A stretch of 64,000 bases of DNA, taken from Prolixibacteraceae bacterium. Its GTDB lineage: Bacteria; Bacteroidota; Bacteroidia; Bacteroidales; Prolixibacteraceae. The notes beneath the pieces are model-generated. The model was not told where the DNA came from. It ran no database searches and saw nothing but the letters and a program-made list of their open reading frames with translations. Positions 53,314 to 62,324 of this stretch are shown piece by piece. The stretch lies in the NCBI GenBank assembly GCA_003506435.1, contig DOAQ01000016.1:62001-126000 (forward strand), written 5' to 3'. A program made the translations under genes and the position numbers. Position 1 is the stretch's first letter, and each line of letters opens with the position of its first letter.

Positions 53314-55551
53314 ATGAACAGGAAATACCAATCTGAATCATTGCAAAGATATTGTGGTTTTAAGTATTCAGAATTATACGTGTTCGTTTTGTTAACCCTG
53401 ATGCTGATTGGTGCAGGTTGTGCAGTGAAAAAAGATAAAAGCATTTTACTGAGCGATATTCCATTTGGTAATATATACGATGATTTTGGCGCTCCCAGAA
53501 CCAATACCTCGTATCATTTCAATCCGATCAATATCAATGGTAAAACATTTGAAAAAGGACTTGGTATTCATGCGCCGAGCAGGTTGTCAATAAATTTAAA
53601 AGGAAAAGCAGTTTTGCTGGAAGCATCAATCGGACTTGATAGGGAATCGACTCGTTACAGGAAAGGTAAAGGATCTGTCATATTTGCTGTTATTGCAGAC
53701 GGAGACACCGTATTGAATTCAGACGTTTTTTATGAAGATACGCCTGCTCAGAGGATAGAAATTGATCTGAAAGGAGTCAAACAGCTAACACTTGTTTGTG
53801 ATACAACTAAAGACGGCTATATTGCTGATTTTGCAGCTTGGGCCGATGCCAGGCTGATTGTTCATGGAAATTGTGATGCCGGTGATTTTCAGATATCACA
53901 TTATAGAGAGGCGGTATTGGTCAATCATTCAGGCTATTTGCCTGAGAGTCCTAAATATTGTACCGTTCATACAAATCAAAAAGAAAAATTTGAAGTGATC
54001 AATTATGAGACAGATAAGCTTATTTTTTCGGGAGTATTAGAACCACATAATTTTGATACCGGAATATGGTCAAAAGGAGACTTCTCCGAATTAAATGAAG
54101 AAGGCCGCTATTTTATCCGGGTTGGGGGATTGGTTTCTCAGGTATTTGAAATAAGCCAATCGCTCTATTCCCGTGATATTGAAAAGCATTTAAATTTCAT
54201 TATGGCTCAGCGAAGTGGAGATCCGGATCATGGCAGATCGAAAGGACAACACATGGATGACGGGATCCGGCCCGATACTGGCGAATTGATTGATGCAGTT
54301 GGTGGGTGGTACGATGCGGCCGATCTCAGGAAAGCCACTTTTATTGACATTATCAACTTGTACTCATTGGCTGAGATATACGGGTCAGAGAAGATTTCAA
54401 ATTTGAATGAAGCAATATTGGATGAGATAAAATGGGGCAATGCTTTGTTCCTGAAACTTCAGGATAAATCGGGATATATGATGTATTCCATTGGTTTCAA
54501 CGGGGTAGGACAGGCAAATCCAGGAAAGAAACAACGCAATTACAATACCTATACGGATAATATCCGGGGAACCTGGGATGACCGGCCCATCCAAATCGAT
54601 CCTTCCATGATTGTCGCCCAAATGGTTTTTGTCGTTGCAGAGTTAGAGGTGGCAAAAATATTTGATTCGATAAACAGCTCTTATGCTAATGAATGCAGAA
54701 ATGCTGCTATTCGTTGTTTTAAATGGTCTCAGGAAAATCAGAAGTGCATTGTTTCATATGATTATGGAGCTGGTATTTCAGCGGCCATCAAACTTTTTGA
54801 GGCTACATCTGATTCATTGTATTTCAATGTTGCAAAAGCATATGTGCTTAAGTTGCTGAGCCTTCAGGAAAAAGAAAATCAACCAGTGAATGGGTGGTTT
54901 AATACCTGGCATGACAATCCTGAATTGGCTGTTCCCTTGAATTATCTGAACTGGCAATTGTTTGGACTCTACGACTTTGTAAAAGCTTTCCCAAATCATT
55001 TACTTGTACCTGAAGTTAAAAGCGCGATTCAGTTTTATTCAGAGAATTACCTGCTAAAGATAGCATCCATGAATCCATTTAACCTATTACCTTATGGTGT
55101 ATTTATGCAGGATGAGGGCGGAAACCGAAAGATTGGCGATTATTATTTCAGGTATGGGGTTCAGAATAATTATGACAAAGAATGGTGGAACGGCATCAAC
55201 TCGGTTATTGCTGCACAGGGATACGGCCTTGCTTTAGCGGCTGAGATACTTGATAAGCCTCAATACATTGCTGTGGCACAAAGTCAGCTTGACTGGATCT
55301 ATGGTTGCAATCCTTTTGATGCATCTACTGTAACTGGCATTGGCTATAATCAGCCAGACTGGTTTAAGACCATCGAATTTTTTCCTCCCGTTCCGAAAAT
55401 AACCGGTGCGGTAATGGCCGGAATTGGTACCGACCAGATGGACCGATTTGTCCTGGACCCGGGAAGCTGGCATACCGCAGAATATTGGTTGCCGCCTACA
55501 GCATACCTTATGTTGTTGTTGGATGCTTTGAACCATGTTTCACAGAATTAG
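53314..55551 (+). CDS. NPCBM-GH9 secreted glycoside hydrolase (cellulase-type fold), lipoprotein
   Basis: 745 residues from the ATG at 53314; a TTG ten codons upstream is less likely. Signal with lipobox LIGAGC (about Cys36). Residues about 45-190 are an NPCBM domain (FEKGLGIHAPSRLSINLKGK, ASIGLDRESTR, TKDGYIADFAAWADARLI). About 195-290 is a CelD-N-like Ig domain (HSGYLPESPKYCTV). Residues about 295-735 are GH9: DAVGGWYDAADLRKAT, SVIAAQGYGLALAAE, DWIYGCNPFDAS and a C-terminal AEYWLPPTA with the probable acid Glu. GH9 enzymes cut beta-1,4-glucans; others act as exo-glycosidases. Fused to NPCBM and in an acid-sugar cassette, the substrate may differ from cellulose. Confidence 0.87.
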   Translation: MNRKYQSESLQRYCGFKYSELYVFVLLTLMLIGAGCAVKKDKSILLSDIPFGNIYDDFGAPRTNTSYHFNPININGKTFEKGLGIHAPSRLSINLKGKAVLLEASIGLDRESTRYRKGKGSVIFAVIADGDTVLNSDVFYEDTPAQRIEIDLKGVKQLTLVCDTTKDGYIADFAAWADARLIVHGNCDAGDFQISHYREAVLVNHSGYLPESPKYCTVHTNQKEKFEVINYETDKLIFSGVLEPHNFDTGIWSKGDFSELNEEGRYFIRVGGLVSQVFEISQSLYSRDIEKHLNFIMAQRSGDPDHGRSKGQHMDDGIRPDTGELIDAVGGWYDAADLRKATFIDIINLYSLAEIYGSEKISNLNEAILDEIKWGNALFLKLQDKSGYMMYSIGFNGVGQANPGKKQRNYNTYTDNIRGTWDDRPIQIDPSMIVAQMVFVVAELEVAKIFDSINSSYANECRNAAIRCFKWSQENQKCIVSYDYGAGISAAIKLFEATSDSLYFNVAKAYVLKLLSLQEKENQPVNGWFNTWHDNPELAVPLNYLNWQLFGLYDFVKAFPNHLLVPEVKSAIQFYSENYLLKIASMNPFNLLPYGVFMQDEGGNRKIGDYYFRYGVQNNYDKEWWNGINSVIAAQGYGLALAAEILDKPQYIAVAQSQLDWIYGCNPFDASTVTGIGYNQPDWFKTIEFFPPVPKITGAVMAGIGTDQMDRFVLDPGSWHTAEYWLPPTAYLMLLLDALNHVSQN

Positions 55552-55559
55552 TATATGAG

Positions 55560-55784
55560 ATGAACTACCACATGAAGGTACCCGGAAGCATTGAATTTAA
55601 TTTTGGTAAATCCGGGGTTGTCAAACATGTCACATTACAGAAATATATCCGTTTTGGACAGCGGGTTCGGAAATTTAATATCAAAGTATGGAAAGATAAT
55701 TCCTATCAGGATATTGCCCGACCACTACCATTTGTCACAAGCGGATTATCAGACTGGATCAACCAGTTGAAACACAAAAGATAA
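55560..55784 (+). pseudogene. C-terminal fragment of an alpha-L-fucosidase (GH29-like)
   Basis: 74 codons directly after the GH9 gene. IEFNFGKSGVVKHVTLQKYIRFGQRVRKFNIKVWKD resembles the C-terminal beta-sandwich of GH29 enzymes, which typically reads LQEYIxxGQRVxxFxIExW. The normal catalytic domain of about 350 residues is absent and the expected GTTIGxKR end is changed to LPFVTSGLSD. This is a decayed remnant of a fucosidase gene lost from the cassette. Confidence 0.6.
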
Positions 55785-56439
55785 GGATCAATATTTTAGA
55801 TTCTAAAGCAAGTCCTGTTATATCCAATGTTAAAATTTATTGATAATGACTATTAATTGTCGCTGAATAGCAATTAATTATGGAGATTACCTAATTAAGC
55901 GTGAAAAACCCTCATTTTTCCATAAAGCGAAAAACTAAGTTTTCTGCTGAGAAGAAAAATTAAGTTTTCAAATAACTCAAAAATATTTTTTGCTTCGGAT
56001 TTTAACTTCCGGAGCATTTTTCTCAGGTTAAAACCAACCGCCGCCAAAATTGAGTTCATATTGTCCCCAACTGATCGGGCAGGTAATTTCTAAGCATCCG
56101 GCGATCGTGTTTTACGTGGCCAATGATGGATTCTATTCCAGCCCTGACTCTGAAGCATTGCTGCATTTTTTGCCGTTGATATTTGTTGTTGCTTTTAAGT
56201 GGTTTCCCAGGACAAATAATTTGTGCGCCATTTATTTGCTTTCTGCCCTATAACCTTGTTCCATGCCTCCCGGTTTTTGTAGGAACATCCATACGCCAGA
56301 GGTTTTCCGGGCAACATTTTTTCAATCTCTTTTATCCGGGGTTCATTTATTTCACGGAATGAAATCTAGGCAAAAACAGCCGTTGTAAATAAACAAAATC
56401 CTGAAATCAAAAAAATCTGCGTTTTTCGAATTTTAAAAA
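55785..56439. other. Spacer between convergent operons, with transposase remnant
   Basis: 655 bases between the plus-strand cassette and the minus-strand operon. Apart from the IS5-type remnant I see no gene; 55800-55890 is plain AT-rich sequence. Confidence 0.5.
55895..56370 (-). pseudogene. C-terminal remnant of an IS5-type transposase
   Basis: Translating the minus strand in two frames gives GRKQINGAQIICPGKPLK, RAGIESIIGHVKHDRRMLRN and then, after a frameshift at about 56070, GDNMNSILAAVGFNLRKMLR. These are the conserved C-terminal blocks of IS5/IS1182-type transposases (AxIEPVIGHLKxDHRMxRNYL and GDxINxxLAAxxYNLRK). The N-terminal half is missing and several frameshifts are present, so it is dead. 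Confidence 0.65.
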
Positions 56440-57588
56440 TCATTGTTTCTGAATGTATTTGTGTATAAAATTCCATGCGCCCTGCTTGTAATACCGATGG
56501 CCTTCGCTTCCTTCGTATAATTCGCAGTTTTCGGGAACGCCAGCCGCCTTATATATTTCCTGAAGATTCTTGAATGCAATGCGGGTTTGGTCAATGGGAA
56601 AACTTTTATCTTTTATGCCATGAATAGCGCAGAAATAGCGGGGGGCAGTCAGTCCGGCCACGTCCCACATTTCGCCCAGATCCAGGATACCGGGTACGTA
56701 GTTGCAGTCGCAATGGCGGAATGTTCCGAGGCTACCGGAGAATGTATTGAAATAGGAAGACGGGGCAGATGCTGCAATGCGGGTATCGCAGGCCCCGGCA
56801 AAAAGGGTGGCTGTGCCGCCTCCCGAGTTTCCCGAAACAATAATTTTTGTTTCATCAACCGCCAGGTTTTCCAGCGCCCAGTCGATCAGTTTTGAGATAT
56901 CCCAAACCCTGTCGCCAATGGGTGTACGGCCAGCCAGCAGATCATGCAATAATAAGGTGTGGTCGGAACGCATTTCATCCGAAGCAATATCCTGTTTTGA
57001 CCGGGTAGTTCCAAATCCCCTTGCGGTGGGGGCAATGGCAATAAATCCTTCCTGTGCAGCCTGTACCGCCACATTCCGTTCGCCTTCCTCTCCCGAAATG
57101 CGGTCTTCTTCATTCAGATAGATACCCGCATAGCTTTCTGTGTTTTTTGAATGCCCGTGAGGGGTGATCATCAACGGCGCTTTCCCTTTTTGCCCTTTGG
57201 GCAGCATCAGCACAAAAGGCAACGGAACTGTCGGTTCGGTCCATATTATCCACCTTTGGCGCAGGGCATAACCAATATCTTCCGAATCGATCTGAACAGC
57301 TTTGGGTTTGTAGCCTTTCAACTGACGCTCAATTTTCGACAACCCTATTTTTTCTTTCAGTTCAGCACGAAACTCTGTTTGCCATTTCTGAAAATTCATG
57401 TTCCCTTTTTTGCTGAACGTGTATTTCATCTCAGCCTGACCATACATTGTGTACGAATGTTGCTGAAAATCGAAGCTGTCGACACAGGCAAAAGGGGACT
57501 GTTTACGGGCTTCTGTTTGAATATTTGTCCGGCAGCCAGCCATTAAAAGACACAAGAAAACTGCCGGAAGAAAAAAATGGAACTTCAT
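56440..57588 (-). CDS. Lipoprotein alpha/beta-hydrolase (acetyl-xylan-esterase/dienelactone-hydrolase type)
   Basis: 382 residues from the ATG at 57588, with a lipobox CLLMAGC. The frame opens eight codons earlier at 57612. Triad segments: VSGNSGGGTATLFAG (Ser), AIHGIKDKSFPID (Asp) and EGSEGHRYY (His). VLMLPKGQKGKAPLMITPHGHSKN is the oxyanion segment. Related proteins are called acetylxylan esterase or glucuronoyl-esterase-like in Bacteroidota. It is the last gene of the operon that runs from 64000 down, and probably removes ester groups from the same glycan. Confidence 0.85.
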   Translation of the reverse strand: MKFHFFLPAVFLCLLMAGCRTNIQTEARKQSPFACVDSFDFQQHSYTMYGQAEMKYTFSKKGNMNFQKWQTEFRAELKEKIGLSKIERQLKGYKPKAVQIDSEDIGYALRQRWIIWTEPTVPLPFVLMLPKGQKGKAPLMITPHGHSKNTESYAGIYLNEEDRISGEEGERNVAVQAAQEGFIAIAPTARGFGTTRSKQDIASDEMRSDHTLLLHDLLAGRTPIGDRVWDISKLIDWALENLAVDETKIIVSGNSGGGTATLFAGACDTRIAASAPSSYFNTFSGSLGTFRHCDCNYVPGILDLGEMWDVAGLTAPRYFCAIHGIKDKSFPIDQTRIAFKNLQEIYKAAGVPENCELYEGSEGHRYYKQGAWNFIHKYIQKQ

Positions 57589-57730
57589 TTGTTTTGTTTT
57601 TATATCATTCATCCTGACTGATTTAATTAGAATTCACAATCCGGAACGTGTATAAATTTGCATTCCGGATATAAAACCGGATGTAAACAGGCTTGCCCCG
57701 CAAACCGGAAAAATCGGATTTTCCGTTCGA

Positions 57731-58474
57731 TTAGAAATTACCGGAAAGAGGATTTGCCAAAAAAGCCACCTGCATTTCAGCTATCCGGGTATATCCTTTT
57801 TCCGTAAGATGCTTTAAATCTTCCCTGTAAAAATATGGGGCATTCCACTGGTTAAATCCGCAAGTATAAAATTGATCCAACACCGGGATATGCAAATCGG
57901 CACAAACTGCTTTCTGCCCTTTCACATATTCGTCCAGCGTATTCTCTGTTTTGAACATCGGAAGGCTCGTGAAAAAGTAAATTTTTGCATCGGGATTTTT
58001 GGTCTGCAATATTTCCACGCTTTTCCGGATGCCGCCGGCTTGGGTATTTAAGTCGTTTGACCGAACTTCGCCAACCGGGATTTTCTTTGAATGGTCGTTC
58101 GTTGAAGCCCAAAGAATATAAATATCGTGAACATCCGCACCTTCTGCCTGAACAACCATGTTGTTTTGGGGATTGGCTTCCTGTATGCCAAACCCTGCCC
58201 CTCCTCTTCCGTAGGTAAACACCTTCAAATTGAGCTTCTCAGACCAAATATTCTTGGCTGTTTTTGAGGCTTCCATTGCGGATAATGAACCGCCAAAAAC
58301 ACCGACTGATTTTCCGAAGTTCGGAGAAATGTGTTTGAATATTTGTTGTTCCGGAGATAAATTATCTTCGGTTGAGGCAGAAATATCCATGTTCGATAAA
58401 AAGATTGCCCCGGCAGTAGTTAATGCTGCTTTTGAAAAAAAGTTGCGTCGTGATGAACTATTTGTCATTTCCAT
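57731..58474 (-). CDS. Tat-exported SGNH-like hydrolase
   Basis: 247 residues. Twin-arginine signal SRRNFFSKAALTTAGAIFL. SGNH blocks in a reduced form: VFGGSLS (block I, Ser), GRGGAG (block II), WASTNDH (block III) and DLKHLTEKGY (block V, Asp and His). It resembles the SGNH group found in Bacteroidota operons for plant glycans, perhaps a DUF5040-like member. Likely an acetylesterase. 51 bases after the exported Gfo/Idh gene. Confidence 0.75.
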   Translation of the reverse strand: MEMTNSSSRRNFFSKAALTTAGAIFLSNMDISASTEDNLSPEQQIFKHISPNFGKSVGVFGGSLSAMEASKTAKNIWSEKLNLKVFTYGRGGAGFGIQEANPQNNMVVQAEGADVHDIYILWASTNDHSKKIPVGEVRSNDLNTQAGGIRKSVEILQTKNPDAKIYFFTSLPMFKTENTLDEYVKGQKAVCADLHIPVLDQFYTCGFNQWNAPYFYREDLKHLTEKGYTRIAEMQVAFLANPLSGNF

Positions 58475-58525
58475 AGTATGTTGTCATTTAAAATTTTTCC
58501 TGTAATCTTTCAGCTTCACATGAAA

Positions 58526-59887
58526 TCATACCCGTTTATATTCCTTTTTTACTTCCGGTTTTAACGTCGTAAGGTCGGCAATCTTCACCACATTACCGGT
58601 TGCAATGCTTTGACGGGCTGCAATACCGATCAAGCAGGCAAAAGCACCGTCGCGGCTTCCTGCACATTGCTGGTTCGGATCGGGAATATTCGGCAGGAAA
58701 ACCTGGTCTTTCAACGGCCTGTCGGCCCCCCAGTGACCGGATGTACCAAACGGAATTTGTACATATTTCCTTTTTCCGAAATTATTGCAAATAACGATTT
58801 CGTCATAATCAACATCGCTGGTACGGTTTGAAGATTGTACCCATGTGTCAATTTTTCCGTTGGTACCATTGAATGAAACCCGGAATCCTTCATAAGGTGA
58901 ATAGGTTGTCAGCGAATAAGCGACCCTCACACCATTTGCGTATTTGATGGTCGCTGCCATTGTATCGTCGATATTGACATCGTCTTTAAACACACATCCA
59001 TCACGCAAATAACCGTCGTATTTTTCATTGTCAACATACATTCTTTTCAGGTCTTCTTTTTTCGTTATATCCATATAGAATTTACATTGCTCTATATGGT
59101 TGCAGGTTCGGCAATTTGTTGCATGAAAAGGCCCGCTTTTTCCGTAATGTTCCAATCCGCCCAGAGCGAAAACCTCTTCCGGGTCACTGTCGATCCACCA
59201 GTTCAGCAGGTCGAAATGGTGGCTTGCCTTGTGGACCCACAATGAACCGCTTTTTTCGACCAAGCGGTGCCAGCGACGGAAATATTCAGCTCCATGGGAA
59301 GTATCCAAATACCAGTGCAGGTCAACAGAGGTTAGTTTCCCAATTGCATTTTCGCGCAATAACTGCCATATTTTTATGCAGAGAGGGGCATATCTCAGGT
59401 TGAATGTAACCCGGCAATTTCCTCCGGTCTGCTTTTCGGCGTCCAGTATTTGCTGAATTTTTGCTGCATCGGTGCTCATCGGTTTCTCCGAAATGGGGTA
59501 AACTCCCAGTTCCAACGCGCGGACAATATAATCGTGGTGTGTTGAATCAACCGTTGTCACGATCAATGCATCGGGTTTGGTTTCATGCATCATTTTTTCG
59601 AAATCAGTGTAACCCGGGCAATCGGTTTTAATGATTTCTTTTGCCAGTTTTACACGGCCTTCATTGATGTCGCAAAGGCCAACAAATTCGACATGATCGG
59701 AATATGTAGCCAAAACATCTTTCCCCCACATGGACGTTCCCCGCGCCCCTGTCCCGACCATGGCCAACCGCCATTTTTTTACATTTTTTGATTGATTGAG
59801 GATTTGAGCATTTACTCCGGTCGTAGCTCCCAGAAGAGCTGATCCTGTTATGAGACCGGAAGCGGAAAGAAAATTTCTTCTATTCAT
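58526..59887 (-). CDS. Tat-exported Gfo/Idh/MocA-family oxidoreductase
   Basis: 453 residues. Tat signal NRRNFLSASGLITGSALLGA. Rossmann motif LAMVGTGARGTSMWGKDV, family signature SEKPMSTDAAKI with the conserved Lys, and a His-rich catalytic segment KASHHFDLLNWWIDSDP. A Cys motif CRTCNHIEQC (C-x2-C-x5-C) may bind a metal. Export through Tat implies that NAD(P) is bound before export. Some exported members are glycosidases that use NAD+ (GH109-like), which would suit a PUL-type operon; that is a possibility, not shown. Confidence 0.85.
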   Translation of the reverse strand: MNRRNFLSASGLITGSALLGATTGVNAQILNQSKNVKKWRLAMVGTGARGTSMWGKDVLATYSDHVEFVGLCDINEGRVKLAKEIIKTDCPGYTDFEKMMHETKPDALIVTTVDSTHHDYIVRALELGVYPISEKPMSTDAAKIQQILDAEKQTGGNCRVTFNLRYAPLCIKIWQLLRENAIGKLTSVDLHWYLDTSHGAEYFRRWHRLVEKSGSLWVHKASHHFDLLNWWIDSDPEEVFALGGLEHYGKSGPFHATNCRTCNHIEQCKFYMDITKKEDLKRMYVDNEKYDGYLRDGCVFKDDVNIDDTMAATIKYANGVRVAYSLTTYSPYEGFRVSFNGTNGKIDTWVQSSNRTSDVDYDEIVICNNFGKRKYVQIPFGTSGHWGADRPLKDQVFLPNIPDPNQQCAGSRDGAFACLIGIAARQSIATGNVVKIADLTTLKPEVKKEYKRV

Positions 59888-59982
59888 ATCTTATATTTTT
59901 GCGTGATAGCTCACCCAAATTACAGATTAATATTGGGCAATTGAATAATGTTATACATGAAAAGATAATGATATCTATTGTT

Positions 59983-62304
59983 TTATGATCTGATAGTTAC
60001 ATCGAATTTTATAGTTCCACACGGTTTTTCCCATCGAAGTCCACTGCCATCAGGTAGTACTTTCGCTTTTGATTCCCGGTTAACCGATTTTATTTTCAGC
60101 CCTTCAGTCAAACGAATGTATAAATTAGCCCATGCTGCTGAAGGGCTTTCGTCGAAGCTTATTTCTCCCGTCACTTTCGATCCGGTGGAATCATATTGCA
60201 TGTGGTACGAAACTTTTCCAAAATGTGTGCAGGCACCGGAAATGCCAACTTTTTCACCTGAAGCAAGCCATTCGCGGGCTGTTCCCAGTGCAAGCTTCAA
60301 CCCGTCATTGCTTTCCATAACAAACATGTCGCGTAAAAGTCTGACTACGGCAACCGGGGTCCAAAGATGTTGGCGGTCGCCCGAAGTTTTGGTAGTTCCC
60401 GGTTCCAGACCCCTTTCTTCGCACCAGGAGAGAAGAGGTGTTCCGTGATTAAGCGATGAATAAAGATACCTGACAGCAGCATCGCCATCGCCTTGTACGA
60501 GTTTTACTTCAGCCACATTGTCGAGAGTAGCGGCCACCCACGATCCATCGGTCATCCAGCCATTATGAATGGGTTGGCCTCCTTTGCTTATATTTGTTTC
60601 TATTCGTTTCAATGTCCCGGCAATCAGTTCATCGTCCGGTTTCATGATCTGGCATGGGAACACGGCATACAGCATACCCCACGAACTCCCGGTGGTTTTT
60701 CCCGGTACACCCGAAATCCAGCGGTAATCTTTTCCCTGGATTGCCCCGCGATCCATGGCCGTTAATAAATCTTTTTGTGCTATTTCGAATAGTTCCTTTA
60801 ACTCCTGAATATCATTGATTTTACCCAGTATTTCGGCGGCTTCCAGTGTACAGCGGTCGGCATACACAGAGTAGATGTTATGCGGGATAAAAACACCGTA
60901 ATTGTCGTCGTCGTTCATCAGCCCGCAATCGCCAAAGCCGCGGGGCATCAACCCGTATGTCATGGATTTTTCACCGGCGGCATTACGCGAACGGGCACGC
61001 TGTTTCTCCTGAAAACGTGAACTGGCCAGCATCCGGGGATAAACTTCAGCCAAAAAAGATTTGTCGCCCGTGATCCGGTAGTGGTTCATGATAAACCAGG
61101 ATTTAAAACCCGGAACGACCCAGCCAGTATGCCCCCAGCCTCTTGCGTCTGCCCAATTTCCGTCGGGTTCCTGCATTTCAATCGAGACGGAAGCCCCGTT
61201 TAGCGCTTCATCAGGCAACCCGTTCTGGTCGAGGGCTATTGCGGTAAGAAGTGGTTCTCCGGAATTTCCGGCACGATAGCCTTCCGTTCCGGGTACTGCA
61301 ATCATCCGGCCATCGGACAATGGTTCACGCATGATGAACAGGTCGGCAAAGCATGCCTTATAGGCAGTTGATACTCCTGAATCAGGAATCATCATTCGCG
61401 TGGCACGGTTGATCAGATCAAGCCATTCCTTTTTTCCTTTTTCCAATTCCTGGCCCCAGTCGGTATTTCTGAGTGTTTGCAGGTCAGTTGTATATCTGTG
61501 ATGAGGCCGGATGATCCACCCCTGGCGTTTTTCGCCCGGTGCCAGGTTCCAGACCATCACCATGCTGTTTTTGGCCGGGGCCAGGCCATCAGGATGTATT
61601 GAATATTTTTCGGCACCAATCCCCATGACTAATACCCGGTCGGCGCGATCGTTCCATCCGGCCAAAATGTGGTCGCCAATATATTGTGTCGGATCAATCC
61701 AGGCTGGCGTTTCTCCCCATTTTTCCGAATTTAAGCGAATCACAAATTGATGCGGACGCGTGTCGGTATTTTTCAAGCTGACACGGATCAAGGCAGCGTC
61801 CATCCCGTTAAGCGCTTCCAGTTTTACTTCGCCAAAAGGATTTGTACCTGTTTTTTCGAATCCGGGTAAAAACTTTTCAAAGCGGTTCCAGGAACTTTGT
61901 TCCATCGGTTTTTCATCAATTTGGGGGATGATTTTGATTTTCCACATCGTTTGCGGAATCCGCAGGGCTAGCGGGGGAAAATTAGGTAACGCCAAGTTGT
62001 CGTACGTCCACGACATACGAACGAATTCCGGCTCAAGGTCCATCAGTGTCCGGTCGCTCGCATCCGGTCGTCCTATTGTAATTCGGTGCGGTGTCGAAAA
62101 GGCGTATGAGAAATCAACCTTTAGTTCTCCATTTTCCGGTAAAAAGCCAAAATTTTGAATGTTTTGGTTTTGATTTACTGAAGGAATTGGTTCAGAAGCC
62201 AGCGCGCCAGCCCGTCCAAATGTCGCTACCCCAACAACAGCTCCCGCACCAAGTTTTAAAGCCTCACGTCGGGTCAACCCTTTTGATATTTGATTTTTAT
62301 TCAT
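59983..62304 (-). CDS. Tat-exported (alpha/alpha)-barrel glycosidase-like protein, family unclear
   Basis: 773 residues from the ATG at 62304; the frame extends 16 codons further but then lacks a proper signal. Twin-arginine signal LTRREALKLGAGAVVGVATFG. The N-terminal 280 residues are beta-rich (GELKVDFSYAFSTPHRITIGRP). The middle part is helical with glycosidase-barrel patterns: GHTGWVVPGFKSWFIMNHYRITGDKSFLAEVYPRML, NNYGVFIPHNIYSVYADRCTLEAAEILGK and GWMTDGSWVAATLDNVAEVKL. The C-terminal 100 residues are a beta-sandwich. The design resembles alpha-L-rhamnosidases and similar six-hairpin enzymes, but I cannot name the family. 20 bases after the gene upstream. Confidence 0.7.
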   Translation of the reverse strand: MNKNQISKGLTRREALKLGAGAVVGVATFGRAGALASEPIPSVNQNQNIQNFGFLPENGELKVDFSYAFSTPHRITIGRPDASDRTLMDLEPEFVRMSWTYDNLALPNFPPLALRIPQTMWKIKIIPQIDEKPMEQSSWNRFEKFLPGFEKTGTNPFGEVKLEALNGMDAALIRVSLKNTDTRPHQFVIRLNSEKWGETPAWIDPTQYIGDHILAGWNDRADRVLVMGIGAEKYSIHPDGLAPAKNSMVMVWNLAPGEKRQGWIIRPHHRYTTDLQTLRNTDWGQELEKGKKEWLDLINRATRMMIPDSGVSTAYKACFADLFIMREPLSDGRMIAVPGTEGYRAGNSGEPLLTAIALDQNGLPDEALNGASVSIEMQEPDGNWADARGWGHTGWVVPGFKSWFIMNHYRITGDKSFLAEVYPRMLASSRFQEKQRARSRNAAGEKSMTYGLMPRGFGDCGLMNDDDNYGVFIPHNIYSVYADRCTLEAAEILGKINDIQELKELFEIAQKDLLTAMDRGAIQGKDYRWISGVPGKTTGSSWGMLYAVFPCQIMKPDDELIAGTLKRIETNISKGGQPIHNGWMTDGSWVAATLDNVAEVKLVQGDGDAAVRYLYSSLNHGTPLLSWCEERGLEPGTTKTSGDRQHLWTPVAVVRLLRDMFVMESNDGLKLALGTAREWLASGEKVGISGACTHFGKVSYHMQYDSTGSKVTGEISFDESPSAAWANLYIRLTEGLKIKSVNRESKAKVLPDGSGLRWEKPCGTIKFDVTIRS

Positions 62305-62324
62305 ATTAAGTAGTTCTTTAAAAT

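Noticed and set aside
57706..57725. Inverted repeat cggaaaa/ttttccg as terminator of the SGNH gene
   Set aside because: The stem is only seven bases and no T tract follows on the minus strand; too weak to list as a feature.
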